Source of the DNA: Amycolatopsis camponoti
GTDB taxonomy: Bacteria > Actinomycetota > Actinomycetes > Mycobacteriales > Pseudonocardiaceae
Direction of reading: 5' to 3'
NCBI RefSeq assembly: GCF_902497555.1
Contig: NZ_CABVGP010000001.1
Location: 4,196,501 to 4,260,500 of the forward strand
DNA: 64,000 bases
Position numbers and translations under genes: made by a program. The notes beneath the pieces were generated by a model. The model saw only the letters and a list, made by a program, of their open reading frames with translations. It searched no databases and was not told where the DNA came from. Of this stretch, positions 25,972-35,287 are shown piece after piece. How positions within the stretch are numbered: position 1 is the stretch's first letter; each line of letters opens with the position of its first letter.

Positions 25972-26568
25972 ATGTTCTCCGTGGCGGTGATCGAAGACGC
26001 GTCGGCGGCCGAGGTGTCACTGGACCCGGTCCGGGCCCGGCTGCTCGCCGAACTGGCCGAGCCGGCGTCCGCGACGATGCTGGCGGCGCGGGTCGACCTC
26101 CCGCGCCAGAAGGTCAACTACCACCTGCGCACGCTCGAGGCGCACGGCCTGGTGGAGCTGGTCGAGGAGCGGCGGAAGGGCAACGTCACCGAGCGGATGA
26201 TGCGCGCGACGGCGTCGTCGTACGTCATCTCGCCGGCCGCGCTGGCCGCCGTCCAGCCCGACCCGGCCCAGTCGCCGGACCGGCTTTCGGCGCGCTGGCT
26301 GCTCGCCGTCGCCGGCCGGCTGGTGCGGGACGTCGGCCAGCTGATCACCGGCGGGGCGAAGGCCCAGCAGCGCGTCGCCACCTTCGCGCTCGACGGCGAG
26401 GTCCGGTTCGCCTCCGCGGCCGACCGCGCCGCGTTCGCCGAAGAGCTCGCGACCGCCGTCACGACCCTGGTCGGCAAGTACCACGACGAGACGGCCGAGA
26501 AGGGCCGTCCGCACCGGGTGGTCGTCGCCGTCCACCCGAGCATCCCGGAGGACCCTCGTGGGGCATGA
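25972..26568 (+). CDS. ArsR-type winged-helix regulator
   Basis: A 198-residue protein whose first 80 residues form an ArsR/HTH_20-type winged helix (VRARLLAELAEPASATMLAA, DLPRQKVNYHLRTLEAHGLV). A longer C-terminal part ends in a beta-rich segment similar to the regulator halves of ArsR-SRPBCC pairs. It overlaps the following SRPBCC gene by 11 bases, and such pairs are common in actinomycetes; the SRPBCC partner may bind the inducing ligand. No metal-binding cysteine cluster is present, so it is unlikely to sense metals. Confidence 0.85.
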   Translation: MFSVAVIEDASAAEVSLDPVRARLLAELAEPASATMLAARVDLPRQKVNYHLRTLEAHGLVELVEERRKGNVTERMMRATASSYVISPAALAAVQPDPAQSPDRLSARWLLAVAGRLVRDVGQLITGGAKAQQRVATFALDGEVRFASAADRAAFAEELATAVTTLVGKYHDETAEKGRPHRVVVAVHPSIPEDPRGA

Positions 26569-27280
26569 GTTCGAGCTGACCGACGTCGCCGAGGTCGACG
26601 CGACGCCGGAGCAGGTGTGGGAGGCCATCGCCAGCGGGCCGGGCATCGACTCGTGGTTCATGGGCCGCAACGAGGTCGAGGGCGGCACCGGCGGTGTCAT
26701 CCGGGGCGCGTTCGGCGGCTACGAGCCCGAGTACCGGATCCGGGAGTGGGACCCGCTCGAGAAGCTCGTCTACGGCAGCGACCCGGCGCCCGACGGCCGG
26801 AAGATCGCCTACGAGTTCCTCATCGAGGGCCGCGACGGCGGCAGTTCAGTGGTCCGCTGCGTCACGAGCGGCTTCCTGCCCGGCGACGACTGGGAAGACG
26901 AGTTCGAGGCGATGACCACGGGCGGCGCGATGTTCTTCCGCACCCTCGTCGAGTACGTCACGCACTTCGCCGGCCGGACCGCGGTGCCGGTCACCGCGTT
27001 CGGCCCACCGGTGGGGGACTGGCCCACCGCCTGGGCTCAGCTGGGCACGGCACTGGGGCTGTCTTCCCGGCCTGCGGTCGGGGACCGGGTCTCCCTCGGC
27101 GGTGTCGTTTACGCGGCCAACGACCAGACGGTGGGAATCCGCACGGCGGACGCGATGCTCCGGTTCATGAAGGGCTTCCACGGCCCGATGGTCGCGTCCC
27201 ACCACCTCTTCACCCCGGGAGCGGACGCCGAAGCGGAAGAGAAGTCCTGGACCGACTGGCTGAACCGCGTGTTCGGTTAG
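26558..27280 (+). CDS. SRPBCC (START-like/AHSA1) domain protein
   Basis: The 240-residue product has an N-terminal AHSA1-type SRPBCC domain of about 140 residues (VDATPEQVWEAIASGPGIDS, then RIREWDPLEKLVY) followed by a second, less recognisable region with a partly duplicated character. GTG 26558 follows GGAGGACCCTC and lies inside the end of the ArsR-type gene. SRPBCC cavities bind hydrophobic ligands; a sensor, chaperone-like or lipid-transfer role is possible. Its stop codon overlaps that of the convergent DUF5703 gene. Confidence 0.85.
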   Translation: MGHEFELTDVAEVDATPEQVWEAIASGPGIDSWFMGRNEVEGGTGGVIRGAFGGYEPEYRIREWDPLEKLVYGSDPAPDGRKIAYEFLIEGRDGGSSVVRCVTSGFLPGDDWEDEFEAMTTGGAMFFRTLVEYVTHFAGRTAVPVTAFGPPVGDWPTAWAQLGTALGLSSRPAVGDRVSLGGVVYAANDQTVGIRTADAMLRFMKGFHGPMVASHHLFTPGADAEAEEKSWTDWLNRVFG

Positions 27281-27501
27281 GTCGGCAGCGCGCCCGGGAG
27301 GCTTTCGTTCGTCTTCTTGCGGCGCAGCCAGACCCGGCGCGTGCCGTCGGCGTAGAGCCGCACGTTGCGCAGTTCCCAGCCCGCGAACTCCGCGTGGATG
27401 GAGAGCTGGATCGCCGCCGCACGCCGGGACACGCCCGGGGGGAGGTGCAGGCGGCGATACTCCCAATCCCCTTCGACCACCGCCTCGCTGACCGTCGTCA
27501 T
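27277..27501 (-). CDS. DUF5703-family small protein
   Basis: A 74-residue soluble protein with the conserved pattern WEYRRLHLPPGVSRRAA, then AEFAGWELRNVRLYADGTRRVWLRRK, which I recognise as actinobacterial DUF5703. It starts at ATG 27501, overlapping the upstream lipoprotein gene by ATGA, so the two are coupled. In mycobacteria a comparable small protein lies near lppL and uppP (from memory). No biochemical function is known to me. Confidence 0.8.
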   Translation of the reverse strand: MTTVSEAVVEGDWEYRRLHLPPGVSRRAAAIQLSIHAEFAGWELRNVRLYADGTRRVWLRRKKTNESLPGALPT

Positions 27502-28505
27502 GGCTGGATCACCTGGGTCCCTTCTCCGGCCGCCGAGCCGACGATCACCCGGCCGCTGGTTTCGTCCACCCCGACCGAGTCCGGCTGGCGCACGGTGGGG
27601 AACCTGAACTTCTCGACGGGCTCGCCACCGCGGACGTCGAACCCGACCACTTCGTTGCGTCCGGTCAGCGTCACCCAGGCCAAGCTCCGCCGAGCGTCGT
27701 AGGCGATCCCGTACACGCCCCCGCGCACCGGGTAGCGCTGGCGCATGATGAGCGGCGAAGCCGAGAACGCGATCAGCGCACCCGCCCGCGCGTCCGTGAC
27801 CAGCACCCGCCCGTACGAGTCCGCCACGGCGTTGGCGGCGCCGTCACCCGCGCGCAGGCCCTCGTTGACCTTCCCGGCGGCGACGTCGACCGAGAACACG
27901 GCCGTGCGCAGCCGGTCCAGCACCACGACACCCTTGCCGGTGTCGACGACGTCGTCGGCGCTGTACAGCTGCCCGCCGATGGTCCGCGCCGGACCCGTCG
28001 CCGGCAGCAGCTGGATATCCTTCGCGGTCCCCATCGCGACCAGCCGGTCGGCGCCGTAAGCGATGCTCGACGCCGGCTGCCCACCCGTCTTCGTCTCGGT
28101 GAGCTTCCGGTCCGGCAGCGTCAGCTGCTGCACCACACCTTGAGCCGGCTCCGCGATCTCGACCCGCCCCGGCGCCACCGACAGCTTCTCCGCCTTGCCG
28201 TATAACGGCATATTCACCGGGGGTGACGCGAGCGCGTCCAAGTCGTAGAGCTGCAAAGACGGCGGCTGAGCGAGAGCGACGACGAGGGTCCCCTGGGCGA
28301 CGGCGACGGCCGAGACGGCGCCGGTGGCGAGCACCTGACCGGCCGGCTTCACGGTCACGGCGGGGGAGACCGCCGGCTTCGCGGCCACGGGGTTCGCGAC
28401 GATCTGCAGGTCGTCGCCGTCGGACTTGGCCGACGAGCAGCCCGAGAGCACCAGGGCACCGGCGAGCGGGATCGCGATCCACGACACGGCGGCGAACCGA
28501 CGCAC
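27498..28505 (-). CDS. Lipoprotein with YncE-like beta-propeller (LppL-like)
   Basis: The 335-residue product has a lipoprotein signal with lipobox LVLSGC about 22 residues in, then an Ala/Val/Pro-rich linker and repeated blades (VAVAQGTLVVAL, GADRLVAMGTA, DSYGRVLVTDARAG, DARRSLAWVTLTGRNEVVGF, VDETSGRVIVGSAAGE) of a YncE/Lactonase-type propeller. GTG 28505 is chosen because GGAGGCAGCAAC precedes it; upstream ATG options add a tail incompatible with a signal peptide. It overlaps DUF5703 by four bases. Probably an envelope scaffold or binding protein; substrate unknown. Confidence 0.82.
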   Translation of the reverse strand: MRRFAAVSWIAIPLAGALVLSGCSSAKSDGDDLQIVANPVAAKPAVSPAVTVKPAGQVLATGAVSAVAVAQGTLVVALAQPPSLQLYDLDALASPPVNMPLYGKAEKLSVAPGRVEIAEPAQGVVQQLTLPDRKLTETKTGGQPASSIAYGADRLVAMGTAKDIQLLPATGPARTIGGQLYSADDVVDTGKGVVVLDRLRTAVFSVDVAAGKVNEGLRAGDGAANAVADSYGRVLVTDARAGALIAFSASPLIMRQRYPVRGGVYGIAYDARRSLAWVTLTGRNEVVGFDVRGGEPVEKFRFPTVRQPDSVGVDETSGRVIVGSAAGEGTQVIQP

Positions 28506-28596
28506 GTTGCTGCCTCCAGGTGTTCCTCGACCGGCGGTCTTCACCAGCATCCTCCACGATCGTCTTGCCGTCACGTGCATGTCACCCAACAGACAC

Positions 28597-29565
28597 CTAG
28601 CGCGGCCAGCGCTCCGGGTAACCCACCTCGATCGCGCTGACGTCGTCGAGCGCCGAGCGGATGGCCGGCGGGAGCGTGATGTCCTCCGCCGCGAGCGAAC
28701 CGGTGAGCTGACCGGTGTCCCGGGCCCCCACGACCGGGGCCACGACGCCGGGCCGGTCGCGGACCCAGGCCAGCGCGACGGCCAGCGGCGACGTGCCCAG
28801 CCCGTCGGCCGCGGTGGCCACCGCCTGCACGATCCGGGCGGCGCGGTCGGTGCGGTGGTGCTCGACGTAGCCGGCGTACGCGCTGTTCGCGCCGCGTGAG
28901 TCGGCGGGTGTGCCGGTGCGGTACTTGCCGGTCAGCACGCCGCGGCCCAGGGGCGCCCAGGGCAGCAGCCCGATGCCGTGGTGCTCGGCGGCCGGGACGA
29001 CCTCGCGGTCCACCCCGCGCTCCAGCAGCGAGTACTCGACCTGGGTGGAGACGATCGGCGCGACCGCGGCGGCGCCGGCGGCGGCCGTCGCGAGCTGCCA
29101 GCCCGCGTAGTTCGAGACGCCGATGTAGCGGACCTTGCCGCTGGTCACGGCGTACTCGAGGGCGGCGAGGGTTTCGGCGATCGGCACGCAGGTGTCCCAG
29201 GCGTGCAGCTGCCACAGGTCGACGTGGTCGGTGCCGAGCCGCTTGAGCGAGCCGTCGAGCGCGGTGAGCAGGGCGCCGCGGGAGGCGCCGCCGCCGAACG
29301 GGCCCTCGGTGCGCCGGGCGACCGCCTTGGTCGCGAGGACGACGTCGTCGCGGGGCACGAGGTCGCCGAGCAGCGAGCCGAGCACCCGCTCGCTCTCACC
29401 CTCGCCGTAGATGTCGGCCGTGTCGACCAGGGTGCCGCCGGCGTCCACGAAGGCGACCAGCTGGCTGGCCGCTTCTTCCGCGTCGGTGTCGCCACCCCAG
29501 GTCATGGTGCCGAGCGCCATCCGCGAGACGCGCAGTCCCGAGCGGCCGAGCAGTCGCTTTTCCAC
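28597..29565 (-). CDS. Aldo/keto reductase
   Basis: A 322-residue AKR TIM-barrel: catalytic Asp and Tyr in DTADIYGEGESE, Lys in VLATKAVARR, His in VDLWQLHAWD, and NADP-binding segments WAPLGRGVLTGKY and VAPVVGARDTGQL. Start GTG 29565 immediately precedes the conserved EKRLLGRSGLRVSRMALGTM region. It reduces aldehydes or ketones with NADPH; substrate unknown. Divergent from the F420 oxidoreductase gene by 87 bases. Confidence 0.9.
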   Translation of the reverse strand: MEKRLLGRSGLRVSRMALGTMTWGGDTDAEEAASQLVAFVDAGGTLVDTADIYGEGESERVLGSLLGDLVPRDDVVLATKAVARRTEGPFGGGASRGALLTALDGSLKRLGTDHVDLWQLHAWDTCVPIAETLAALEYAVTSGKVRYIGVSNYAGWQLATAAAGAAAVAPIVSTQVEYSLLERGVDREVVPAAEHHGIGLLPWAPLGRGVLTGKYRTGTPADSRGANSAYAGYVEHHRTDRAARIVQAVATAADGLGTSPLAVALAWVRDRPGVVAPVVGARDTGQLTGSLAAEDITLPPAIRSALDDVSAIEVGYPERWPR

Positions 29566-29652
29566 GACCGCCGAGCCTAGTGGGCGGCCCCTCCCGAACA
29601 TGACCAAGGTGAGTCGTGTCGCCCACAAGGGCCCCCGTTAGGGTCTGGCCCC

Positions 29653-30690
29653 GTGCGACTCGGACTGAATCTCGGCTACTGGGGAGCGGGGAACGACCCC
29701 GCGAACCTGGCCCTGGCGAAACAAGCGGACGACCTGGGTTACGCCGTCGTGTGGGCCGCGGAGGCGTACGGCTCGGACGCCGTGACCGTGCTGACCTGGA
29801 TCGCGGCGCGGACGTCGCGGATCGACGTCGGTGCCGCCGTGCTGCAGATCCCGGCCCGGACCCCGGCGATGACCGCGATGACCGCCGCGACCCTCGACAC
29901 GCTCTCGGGCGGCCGGTTCCGGCTGGGGCTCGGCGTGTCCGGCCCGCAGGTGTCCGAGGGCTGGCACGGCGTGCGGTTCGCCTCGCCGCTGGGCCGCACC
30001 CGCGAGTACGCCTCGATCGTGCGTTCGGCGCTGCGGCGGGAGCGGGTGCGGTTCGAGGGCGAGCACTTCACGCTGCCGCTGCCGGACGGCCCCGGCAAGG
30101 CGCTGCGGCTGACCGTCCGGCCCGCCCGCAAGCACATCCCGCTCTACCTGGCCGCGACCGGCCCGAAGAACCTGGAGCTGACCGGCGAGATCGCCGACGG
30201 GTGGCTGCCGGTGTTCTTCTCGCCGGCGCACGCGGGGGAGCAGCTGGCGCAGGTGCGGGCGGGCGCCGAGCGCGCCGGCCGCACCTTGGACGGTTTCGAC
30301 GTCGTCCCGACCGTGCCGTTCGTGCCCGGTGACGACTGGCGGGCCTGCGCGGACGCCGTCCGCGGTTACGCGGCGCTCTACCTGGGCGGGATGGGCAGCA
30401 AGGACAAGAACTTCTACAACCAGCTGGCCACGCGGATGGGCTTCGAAGCCGAAGCCGCCGAAGTGCAGGAGAAGTACCTGGCCGGCGACCGGGTGGGGGC
30501 GATGGCGGCGGTGCCGCTGGAGTTCCTCGACGCGACATCGCTGCTGGGCCCGAAGGAACGGATAGCGGAGAAGATGACCCAATTCGCCGAGGCCGGCGTG
30601 ACGACCCTGTCGGTGTCGCCGTTGACCCCCGACCCGGCCGCCGCGCTGACCATCGCCGTCGAAGCGCTCGAGAAGGCGGGGGTGGCCTGA
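29653..30690 (+). CDS. F420-dependent LLM-class oxidoreductase
   Basis: A 345-residue luciferase-like monooxygenase-fold protein ([76 protein letters not shown]), matching F420-dependent oxidoreductases of actinomycetes. The start GTG 29653 lies close behind the preceding divergent promoter region. It is followed after one base by uppP, so they are probably cotranscribed. Substrate unknown. Confidence 0.9.
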   Translation: MRLGLNLGYWGAGNDPANLALAKQADDLGYAVVWAAEAYGSDAVTVLTWIAARTSRIDVGAAVLQIPARTPAMTAMTAATLDTLSGGRFRLGLGVSGPQVSEGWHGVRFASPLGRTREYASIVRSALRRERVRFEGEHFTLPLPDGPGKALRLTVRPARKHIPLYLAATGPKNLELTGEIADGWLPVFFSPAHAGEQLAQVRAGAERAGRTLDGFDVVPTVPFVPGDDWRACADAVRGYAALYLGGMGSKDKNFYNQLATRMGFEAEAAEVQEKYLAGDRVGAMAAVPLEFLDATSLLGPKERIAEKMTQFAEAGVTTLSVSPLTPDPAAALTIAVEALEKAGVA

Positions 30691-30691
30691 C

Positions 30692-31534
30692 GTGGGCTGG
30701 TTCGAAGCACTCGTCCTGGGCCTGGTCCAGGGCCTGACCGAGTTCCTCCCGATCTCCTCGAGCGCGCACCTGCGGATCGTCGCGGCGCTCGTCGGCTGGG
30801 ACGACCCGGGCGCGGCGTTCACCGCCGTCACCCAGATCGGCACCGAGCTGGCGGTGATCATCTACTTCGGCAAGAAGATCGGGAAGATCCTGCAGGCCTG
30901 GTTCTACTCGCTGTACAAGCCGGACTGGCGTCAGGACCCGGACGCCCGGCTGGGCTGGCTGATCATCGTCGGCTCGCTGCCGATCGTGGTGCTCGGCCTG
31001 CTGCTGCAGGACCAGATCGACAGCGCGTTCCGCGACCTGCGGATCACCGCCACGGTGCTCATCGTGTTCGGCCTGATCCTGCTCTACGCCGACCGCGTCG
31101 GGAAGCAGGAACGGACGCTGGACCACCTGACCGCGCCGCACGGCCTCGCCTTCGGGTTCGCCCAGGCGCTGGCGCTGATCCCGGGTGTCTCCCGCTCGGG
31201 CGGCACGACGAGCGCGGGCCTGCTGCTGGGCTACACCCGCGCGGAGGCGGCCGAGTACTCGTTCCTGCTGGCGCTGCCCGCGGTGTTCGGGTCGGGCGTG
31301 TACAAGCTCAAGGACATCGGTTCGGGAGGGGTGCCGGCCCAGTGGGGTCCGACGATCCTGGCCACGCTGGTCGCGTTCGGCGTCGGCTACGCGGTGATCG
31401 CGTGGCTGATGGCCTACATCAAGAAGCGCAGCTTCGTGCCGTTCGTGATCTACCGGCTCGTGCTCGGCGTGCTGCTGTTCGTGCTGATCTTCACCGGCGC
31501 ACTGGACCCCAACGCGGGTCCGGTCAGCCACTGA
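30692..31534 (+). CDS. uppP: Undecaprenyl-diphosphatase
   Basis: A 280-residue polytopic membrane protein with the BacA/UppP signatures [14 protein letters not shown] near the N-terminus and [19 protein letters not shown] in the middle; about eight membrane helices. It dephosphorylates undecaprenyl diphosphate to recycle the lipid carrier for peptidoglycan and other surface glycans, and its loss or excess alters bacitracin sensitivity. GTG 30692 follows the F420 oxidoreductase stop by one base. A histidine phosphatase gene follows, an order known from mycobacteria. Confidence 0.96.
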   Translation: MGWFEALVLGLVQGLTEFLPISSSAHLRIVAALVGWDDPGAAFTAVTQIGTELAVIIYFGKKIGKILQAWFYSLYKPDWRQDPDARLGWLIIVGSLPIVVLGLLLQDQIDSAFRDLRITATVLIVFGLILLYADRVGKQERTLDHLTAPHGLAFGFAQALALIPGVSRSGGTTSAGLLLGYTRAEAAEYSFLLALPAVFGSGVYKLKDIGSGGVPAQWGPTILATLVAFGVGYAVIAWLMAYIKKRSFVPFVIYRLVLGVLLFVLIFTGALDPNAGPVSH

Positions 31535-31583
31535 GCCGCCCGCGTGGGGACCGGATGATCGGTCCCCACGTAGGGTGGGCCTC

Positions 31584-32291
31584 GTGAGTACCGTCATTCT
31601 GCTCCGGCACGGCAAGTCGACGGCGAACGGCTCCGGCGTCCTGGCCGGGCGTTCCCCGAAGGTCAGCCTCGACGACACCGGCCGCGCCCAGGCCGAAAAG
31701 CTGGTCGGCCGCCTCGACGGCGTGCCGCTGGCGGACCTGGTCGTCTCGCCGATGCTGCGGTGCAAGCAGACGGTCGGCCCGCTGGCCACCGCCCGCGGGC
31801 TCGGGAAAACCGTCGAACCCGGGCTGTCCGAAGTGGACTACGGGGACTGGACCGGCAAGGAGCTCAAGCACCTGGCGAAAGAGCCGCTCTGGCGGGTCGT
31901 GCAGGCACACGCCTCGGCCGCGGTCTTCCCCGGCGGCGAAGGGCTCGCGGCGATGCAGGCCCGCTCGGTGGCCGCCGTCCGCGCGCACGACCGCCGGATC
32001 GCCGCCGAGCACGGCGACCACGCCGTCTGGCTCCTGTGCAGCCACGGCGACGTGATCAAGTCCATCCTCGCCGACGCCCTCGGTCAGCACCTCGACGCGT
32101 TCCAGCGGATCGTCGTCGACCCCGCGTCGATCTCGGTCGTGCGCTACACCGAGACCCGGCCGTTCGTCATGCGGGTCAACGACCACAGCAGCGACCTGAG
32201 CGGGATCGTGCCGCCGGAACCCAAGCCGAAACGGGGCAAAAAGGCCGCCGGGAGCAGCGACGCCGTCGTGGGCGGTACCACCGGCCGGTGA
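31584..32291 (+). CDS. Histidine phosphatase family protein (MSMEG_4193-like)
   Basis: A 235-residue phosphoglycerate-mutase-like phosphatase with the catalytic RHG at residues 8-10 (ILLRHGKSTANG), SPMLRCKQT and the second catalytic His in LCSHGDVIKS. The Lys/Pro-rich tail (PEPKPKRGKKAAG) extends beyond the fold. GTG 31584 is preferred to the GTG at 31575 since AGGG at 31572-31575 then acts as RBS. It follows uppP by 49 bases, as in M. tuberculosis (Rv2136c-Rv2135c, from memory). Substrate unknown. Confidence 0.9.
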   Translation: MSTVILLRHGKSTANGSGVLAGRSPKVSLDDTGRAQAEKLVGRLDGVPLADLVVSPMLRCKQTVGPLATARGLGKTVEPGLSEVDYGDWTGKELKHLAKEPLWRVVQAHASAAVFPGGEGLAAMQARSVAAVRAHDRRIAAEHGDHAVWLLCSHGDVIKSILADALGQHLDAFQRIVVDPASISVVRYTETRPFVMRVNDHSSDLSGIVPPEPKPKRGKKAAGSSDAVVGGTTGR

Positions 32292-32385
32292 GCTTGGCCA
32301 CCTCCGGAAAGCGCTGACATCGGCACAGGTGGACCACGTAGGCTGGCGGGACCGAGTGTTGTACCCCCACCAGGAGCCTGCCCCG

Positions 32386-34440
32386 ATGATTTCGCCGGAC
32401 AACCCGTTCGCCGCACCCAGCGAACTGCCCTACGCCCTCCCGCCCTTCGACCGGATCGCCGACGAGCACTACCGGCCCGCGTTCGAGGCGGGCCTGGCCG
32501 AGCACGCGGCGGAGATCGACGAGATCGCGACGCAGGACGCCGAGCCGACGTTCGAGAACACCGTCGTGGCCCTCGAACGCGCGGGCGAGCTGCTGGGCCG
32601 CGTCGCGAGCGTGTTCTACAACCTGTCCGGCTCCAACAGCACGGACGAAATCCAGGCCATCCAGGCGGAGTTCGCGCCCAAGCTGGCCGCCCACCACGAC
32701 GCCATCCACCTGAACCCGAAGCTGTTCGCCCGCATCGACACCCTCCACGCACGGCGCGAAGAACTCGGCCTGGACGAGGAGTCACGGCGGCTACTGGAGC
32801 GGCGCCACCTCGACTTCAGCCGCGCGGGCGCCGGGCTCGGCGAAACCGAACAGGCCCGCCTGCGGGAGCTGAACGCGCAGCTGTCCACGCTGCAGACGAA
32901 GTTCCAGCAGAACCTGCTCAAGGACACCAACGAGCTGGCCGTCGTCATCGAAGACCGCGCCGAGCTGGCCGGTTTCGGCGACGGCGCGATCGCCACCGCG
33001 GCCGAAGCGGCGGCGGCCCGCGGTGAGGACGGCAAGTACGTCATCCCCCTGACGCTGCCGACGAGCCAGGCCTCGCCGCTGGAGACGCTGCGCGACCGCG
33101 AGATCCGCGCCCGGATCCACACCGCGTCGATGGCGCGGGGCAACCGCGGCAACGACTTCGACAACAACACCCTCGTCGCCGAGATCGCGCACCTGCGGGC
33201 CGAACGCGCCGCGCTGCTCGGCTACCCGAACCACGCGGCGTACGTCATCGCCGACGAGACGGCGAAAACCGCCGAAGCCGCCGCCGGGCTGCTGGAGCGG
33301 CTCGCGCCCGCCGCGGTCGCGAACGCCCGCACCGAAGCCGCCGAACTGCAGCAGCTGCTCGAAGCCGACGTGCCCGGCGCGACGCTGCGCCCGTCGGACT
33401 GGCCGTACTACGCCGCGCAGGTCCGCCGCGAGCGCTTCGACGTCGACACCGAAGCCCTGCGCCCGTACTTCGAAGCCGACCGCGTGTACCTCGACGGCGT
33501 CTTCTTCGCCGCCACCAAGCTCTACGGCCTCACCTTCACCGAACGCACCGACCTCCCGAAGTACCACCCGGAGGTCCGGACCTTCGAGGTGTTCGACGCC
33601 GACGGCAGCCCGCTCGGCCTGTTCCTGCTCGACCTGTACACCCGCGACGCCAAGCGCGGCGGCGCGTGGATGAACACCTTCGTCGACCAGTCGGAACTGC
33701 TGGACCGCAAGACCGTCGTGGTCAACGTCCTCAACGTCGGCAAGCCGCCGGCGGGGGAGCCGACCCTGCTCACCTTCGACGAGGTCGTCACCGCCTTCCA
33801 CGAGTTCGGCCACGCGCTCCACGCCCTGGTCTCCTCGGTCCGCTACCCGACGTTCTCCGGCACCAACGTGCCCCGCGACTTCGTCGAGTACCCCTCCCAG
33901 GTCAACGAGATGTGGATGCTGTGGCCGGAAGTACTGGCCCACTACGCCAAGCACCACGAGACGGGGGAGGCGCTGCCCCAGGAGCAGGTCGACAAGCTCC
34001 TCGCCGCCCAGCAGTACGGCGAAGGCTTCTCCACCACCGAGTACCTGGCCGCGTCCCTGCTCGACCAGGCCTGGCACCGCCTCGGCGTCGACGACCGCGT
34101 CGACGAGGTCCAGCGCTTCGAAACCGACGCCCTCGTCAAAGCCGGCGTGGCCGTCGAAGCCATCCCGCCGCGCTACCGCACGACCTACTTCGCCCACATC
34201 TTCAGCGGCGGCTACAGCGCCGGGTACTACTCCTACATCTGGAGCGAAGTCCTCGACGCCGACACCGTCCAGTGGTTCCGGGAGAGCGGGGGACTCACCC
34301 GCGACAACGGCGACCACTTCCGCCGCACCCTCCTCGGCAGGGGAGGGAGCATCGACCCCATGGACGCGTTCCGGGCCTTCCGCGGTCGCGACCCCGAGAT
34401 CGACCCGCTCCTGGCGCGCCGCGGCCTCAACGGAGTCTGA
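32386..34440 (+). CDS. dcp: M3-family peptidyl-dipeptidase
   Basis: The 684-residue protein is a full-length M3 (thimet oligopeptidase/Dcp) metallopeptidase with the zinc motif in AFHEFGHALHAL around residue 472 and the supporting FSGTNVPRDFVEYPSQ segment typical of Dcp. It removes C-terminal dipeptides from oligopeptides in the cytoplasm. ATG 32386 follows AGGAG at 32372-32376; an earlier in-frame start adds a non-conserved tail. Ends before a strong palindrome that serves as terminator for this and the convergent GDSL gene. Confidence 0.95.
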   Translation: MISPDNPFAAPSELPYALPPFDRIADEHYRPAFEAGLAEHAAEIDEIATQDAEPTFENTVVALERAGELLGRVASVFYNLSGSNSTDEIQAIQAEFAPKLAAHHDAIHLNPKLFARIDTLHARREELGLDEESRRLLERRHLDFSRAGAGLGETEQARLRELNAQLSTLQTKFQQNLLKDTNELAVVIEDRAELAGFGDGAIATAAEAAAARGEDGKYVIPLTLPTSQASPLETLRDREIRARIHTASMARGNRGNDFDNNTLVAEIAHLRAERAALLGYPNHAAYVIADETAKTAEAAAGLLERLAPAAVANARTEAAELQQLLEADVPGATLRPSDWPYYAAQVRRERFDVDTEALRPYFEADRVYLDGVFFAATKLYGLTFTERTDLPKYHPEVRTFEVFDADGSPLGLFLLDLYTRDAKRGGAWMNTFVDQSELLDRKTVVVNVLNVGKPPAGEPTLLTFDEVVTAFHEFGHALHALVSSVRYPTFSGTNVPRDFVEYPSQVNEMWMLWPEVLAHYAKHHETGEALPQEQVDKLLAAQQYGEGFSTTEYLAASLLDQAWHRLGVDDRVDEVQRFETDALVKAGVAVEAIPPRYRTTYFAHIFSGGYSAGYYSYIWSEVLDADTVQWFRESGGLTRDNGDHFRRTLLGRGGSIDPMDAFRAFRGRDPEIDPLLARRGLNGV

Positions 34441-34473
34441 GCACTCCCCTCCTCAAAGTGTATAACGACCTAT

Positions 34474-34511
34474 ACCGCCAAGCTGGTTTTTCGAAAAACC
34501 AGCTTGGCGGT
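34474..34511. terminator. Bidirectional terminator-like 38-base palindrome
   Basis: The sequence from 34474 to 34511 is a perfect inverted repeat centred on TTTTTCGAAAAA, with arms ACCGCCAAGCTGG and CCAGCTTGGCGGT. Flanking AACGA (34464-34468) and TCGTT (34511-34515) can extend it with a bulge. It lies between the convergent ends of dcp and the GDSL hydrolase gene. The T/A run is in the apex, not after the stem, so the mechanism may differ from a textbook terminator. Confidence 0.75.
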
Positions 34512-34553
34512 CGTTCATGCACGCCCAAAACCCCGCTATGGAACAAGAACCTC

Positions 34554-35219
34554 TCAGGCGATCAGGCTGAGCCAGGCGTCCGCGAGTGCGGCGTGCCCGG
34601 CTGGGGTGAGGTGCACTCCGTCCGCGGACCAGCGTTCCGCGCCGGTTTTCGCGGCGAGTTCGGCGAACATCGCGTCGGCGGCGAGCAGTTCCGCGCCGTA
34701 CGCCGTCGCGAGGTCCCGGACGGCCTGGATCTTCGGGTCGAGGCCGGCACGCCATTCTTCGCGCACGGCGTCATCGATGATCATCGTGTCGTCGACGCCG
34801 GCTTCGACGACACCTTCGACGGGCAGCAGGAACGGTTCGATGAGGATCAGGTCCGTGCCCGTGTCGGCGAGCGGGGCGAGGATGCGGTCGTAGCCGGCGG
34901 CGAACTCGTCGGTGGAGACTTTGCGGGCGTCGGGTTCGAACGTGTGCCGGCCGTTGTCGTTGACCCCGACGAGGACGGACACGAGGTCGGGGTGGGTGTC
35001 GAGGACGTCGGTGCGCCAGCGGGCTTCGAGGTCGGCGACCGTGTTGCCGAAGTGCCCGGCGTTGAGCCAGGTGATCGGCCGGTCGGGGTGGCTGAGGCTC
35101 CAGTAGCCCGCGGCGAGGGCGGTGTAGCTGGATCGGTCTTCGCCGCCGGGGCGCCAGAGGTCGGTGATCGAGTCGCCGGTGAAGAGCACGGTGCTGTGGG
35201 GTTCGAGGGTGATCGTCAT
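34554..35219 (-). CDS. GDSL/SGNH hydrolase
   Basis: A 221-residue SGNH-fold hydrolase with all four blocks: FTGDSITD (nucleophile Ser17), the block II Gly in LNAGHFGNTVADL, block III GVNDNG and block V SADGVHLTPAGH with the catalytic Asp and His. No signal peptide, so it is cytoplasmic under the ATG 35219 start. It probably acts as an esterase or deacetylase on a sugar or short ester. Convergent with dcp; the terminator palindrome lies between them. Confidence 0.92.
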   Translation of the reverse strand: MTITLEPHSTVLFTGDSITDLWRPGGEDRSSYTALAAGYWSLSHPDRPITWLNAGHFGNTVADLEARWRTDVLDTHPDLVSVLVGVNDNGRHTFEPDARKVSTDEFAAGYDRILAPLADTGTDLILIEPFLLPVEGVVEAGVDDTMIIDDAVREEWRAGLDPKIQAVRDLATAYGAELLAADAMFAELAAKTGAERWSADGVHLTPAGHAALADAWLSLIA

Positions 35220-35287
35220 GGGGTCGAGCTTGGTGGGCGCGGCTGGCGGGGGACGCACAGCGGGCTGGCATCCCCCGCCGGGGCGTG

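Noticed and set aside
32791..34317. 508-codon open frame opposite dcp
   Set aside because: Antisense shadow of a full-length M3 peptidase with an intact zinc motif; Val/Gly/Glu-rich without domain pattern.
34474..34511. Terminal inverted repeat of an insertion sequence
   Set aside because: Only one palindrome, centred on itself, with intact convergent genes on both sides and no transposase or target duplication.
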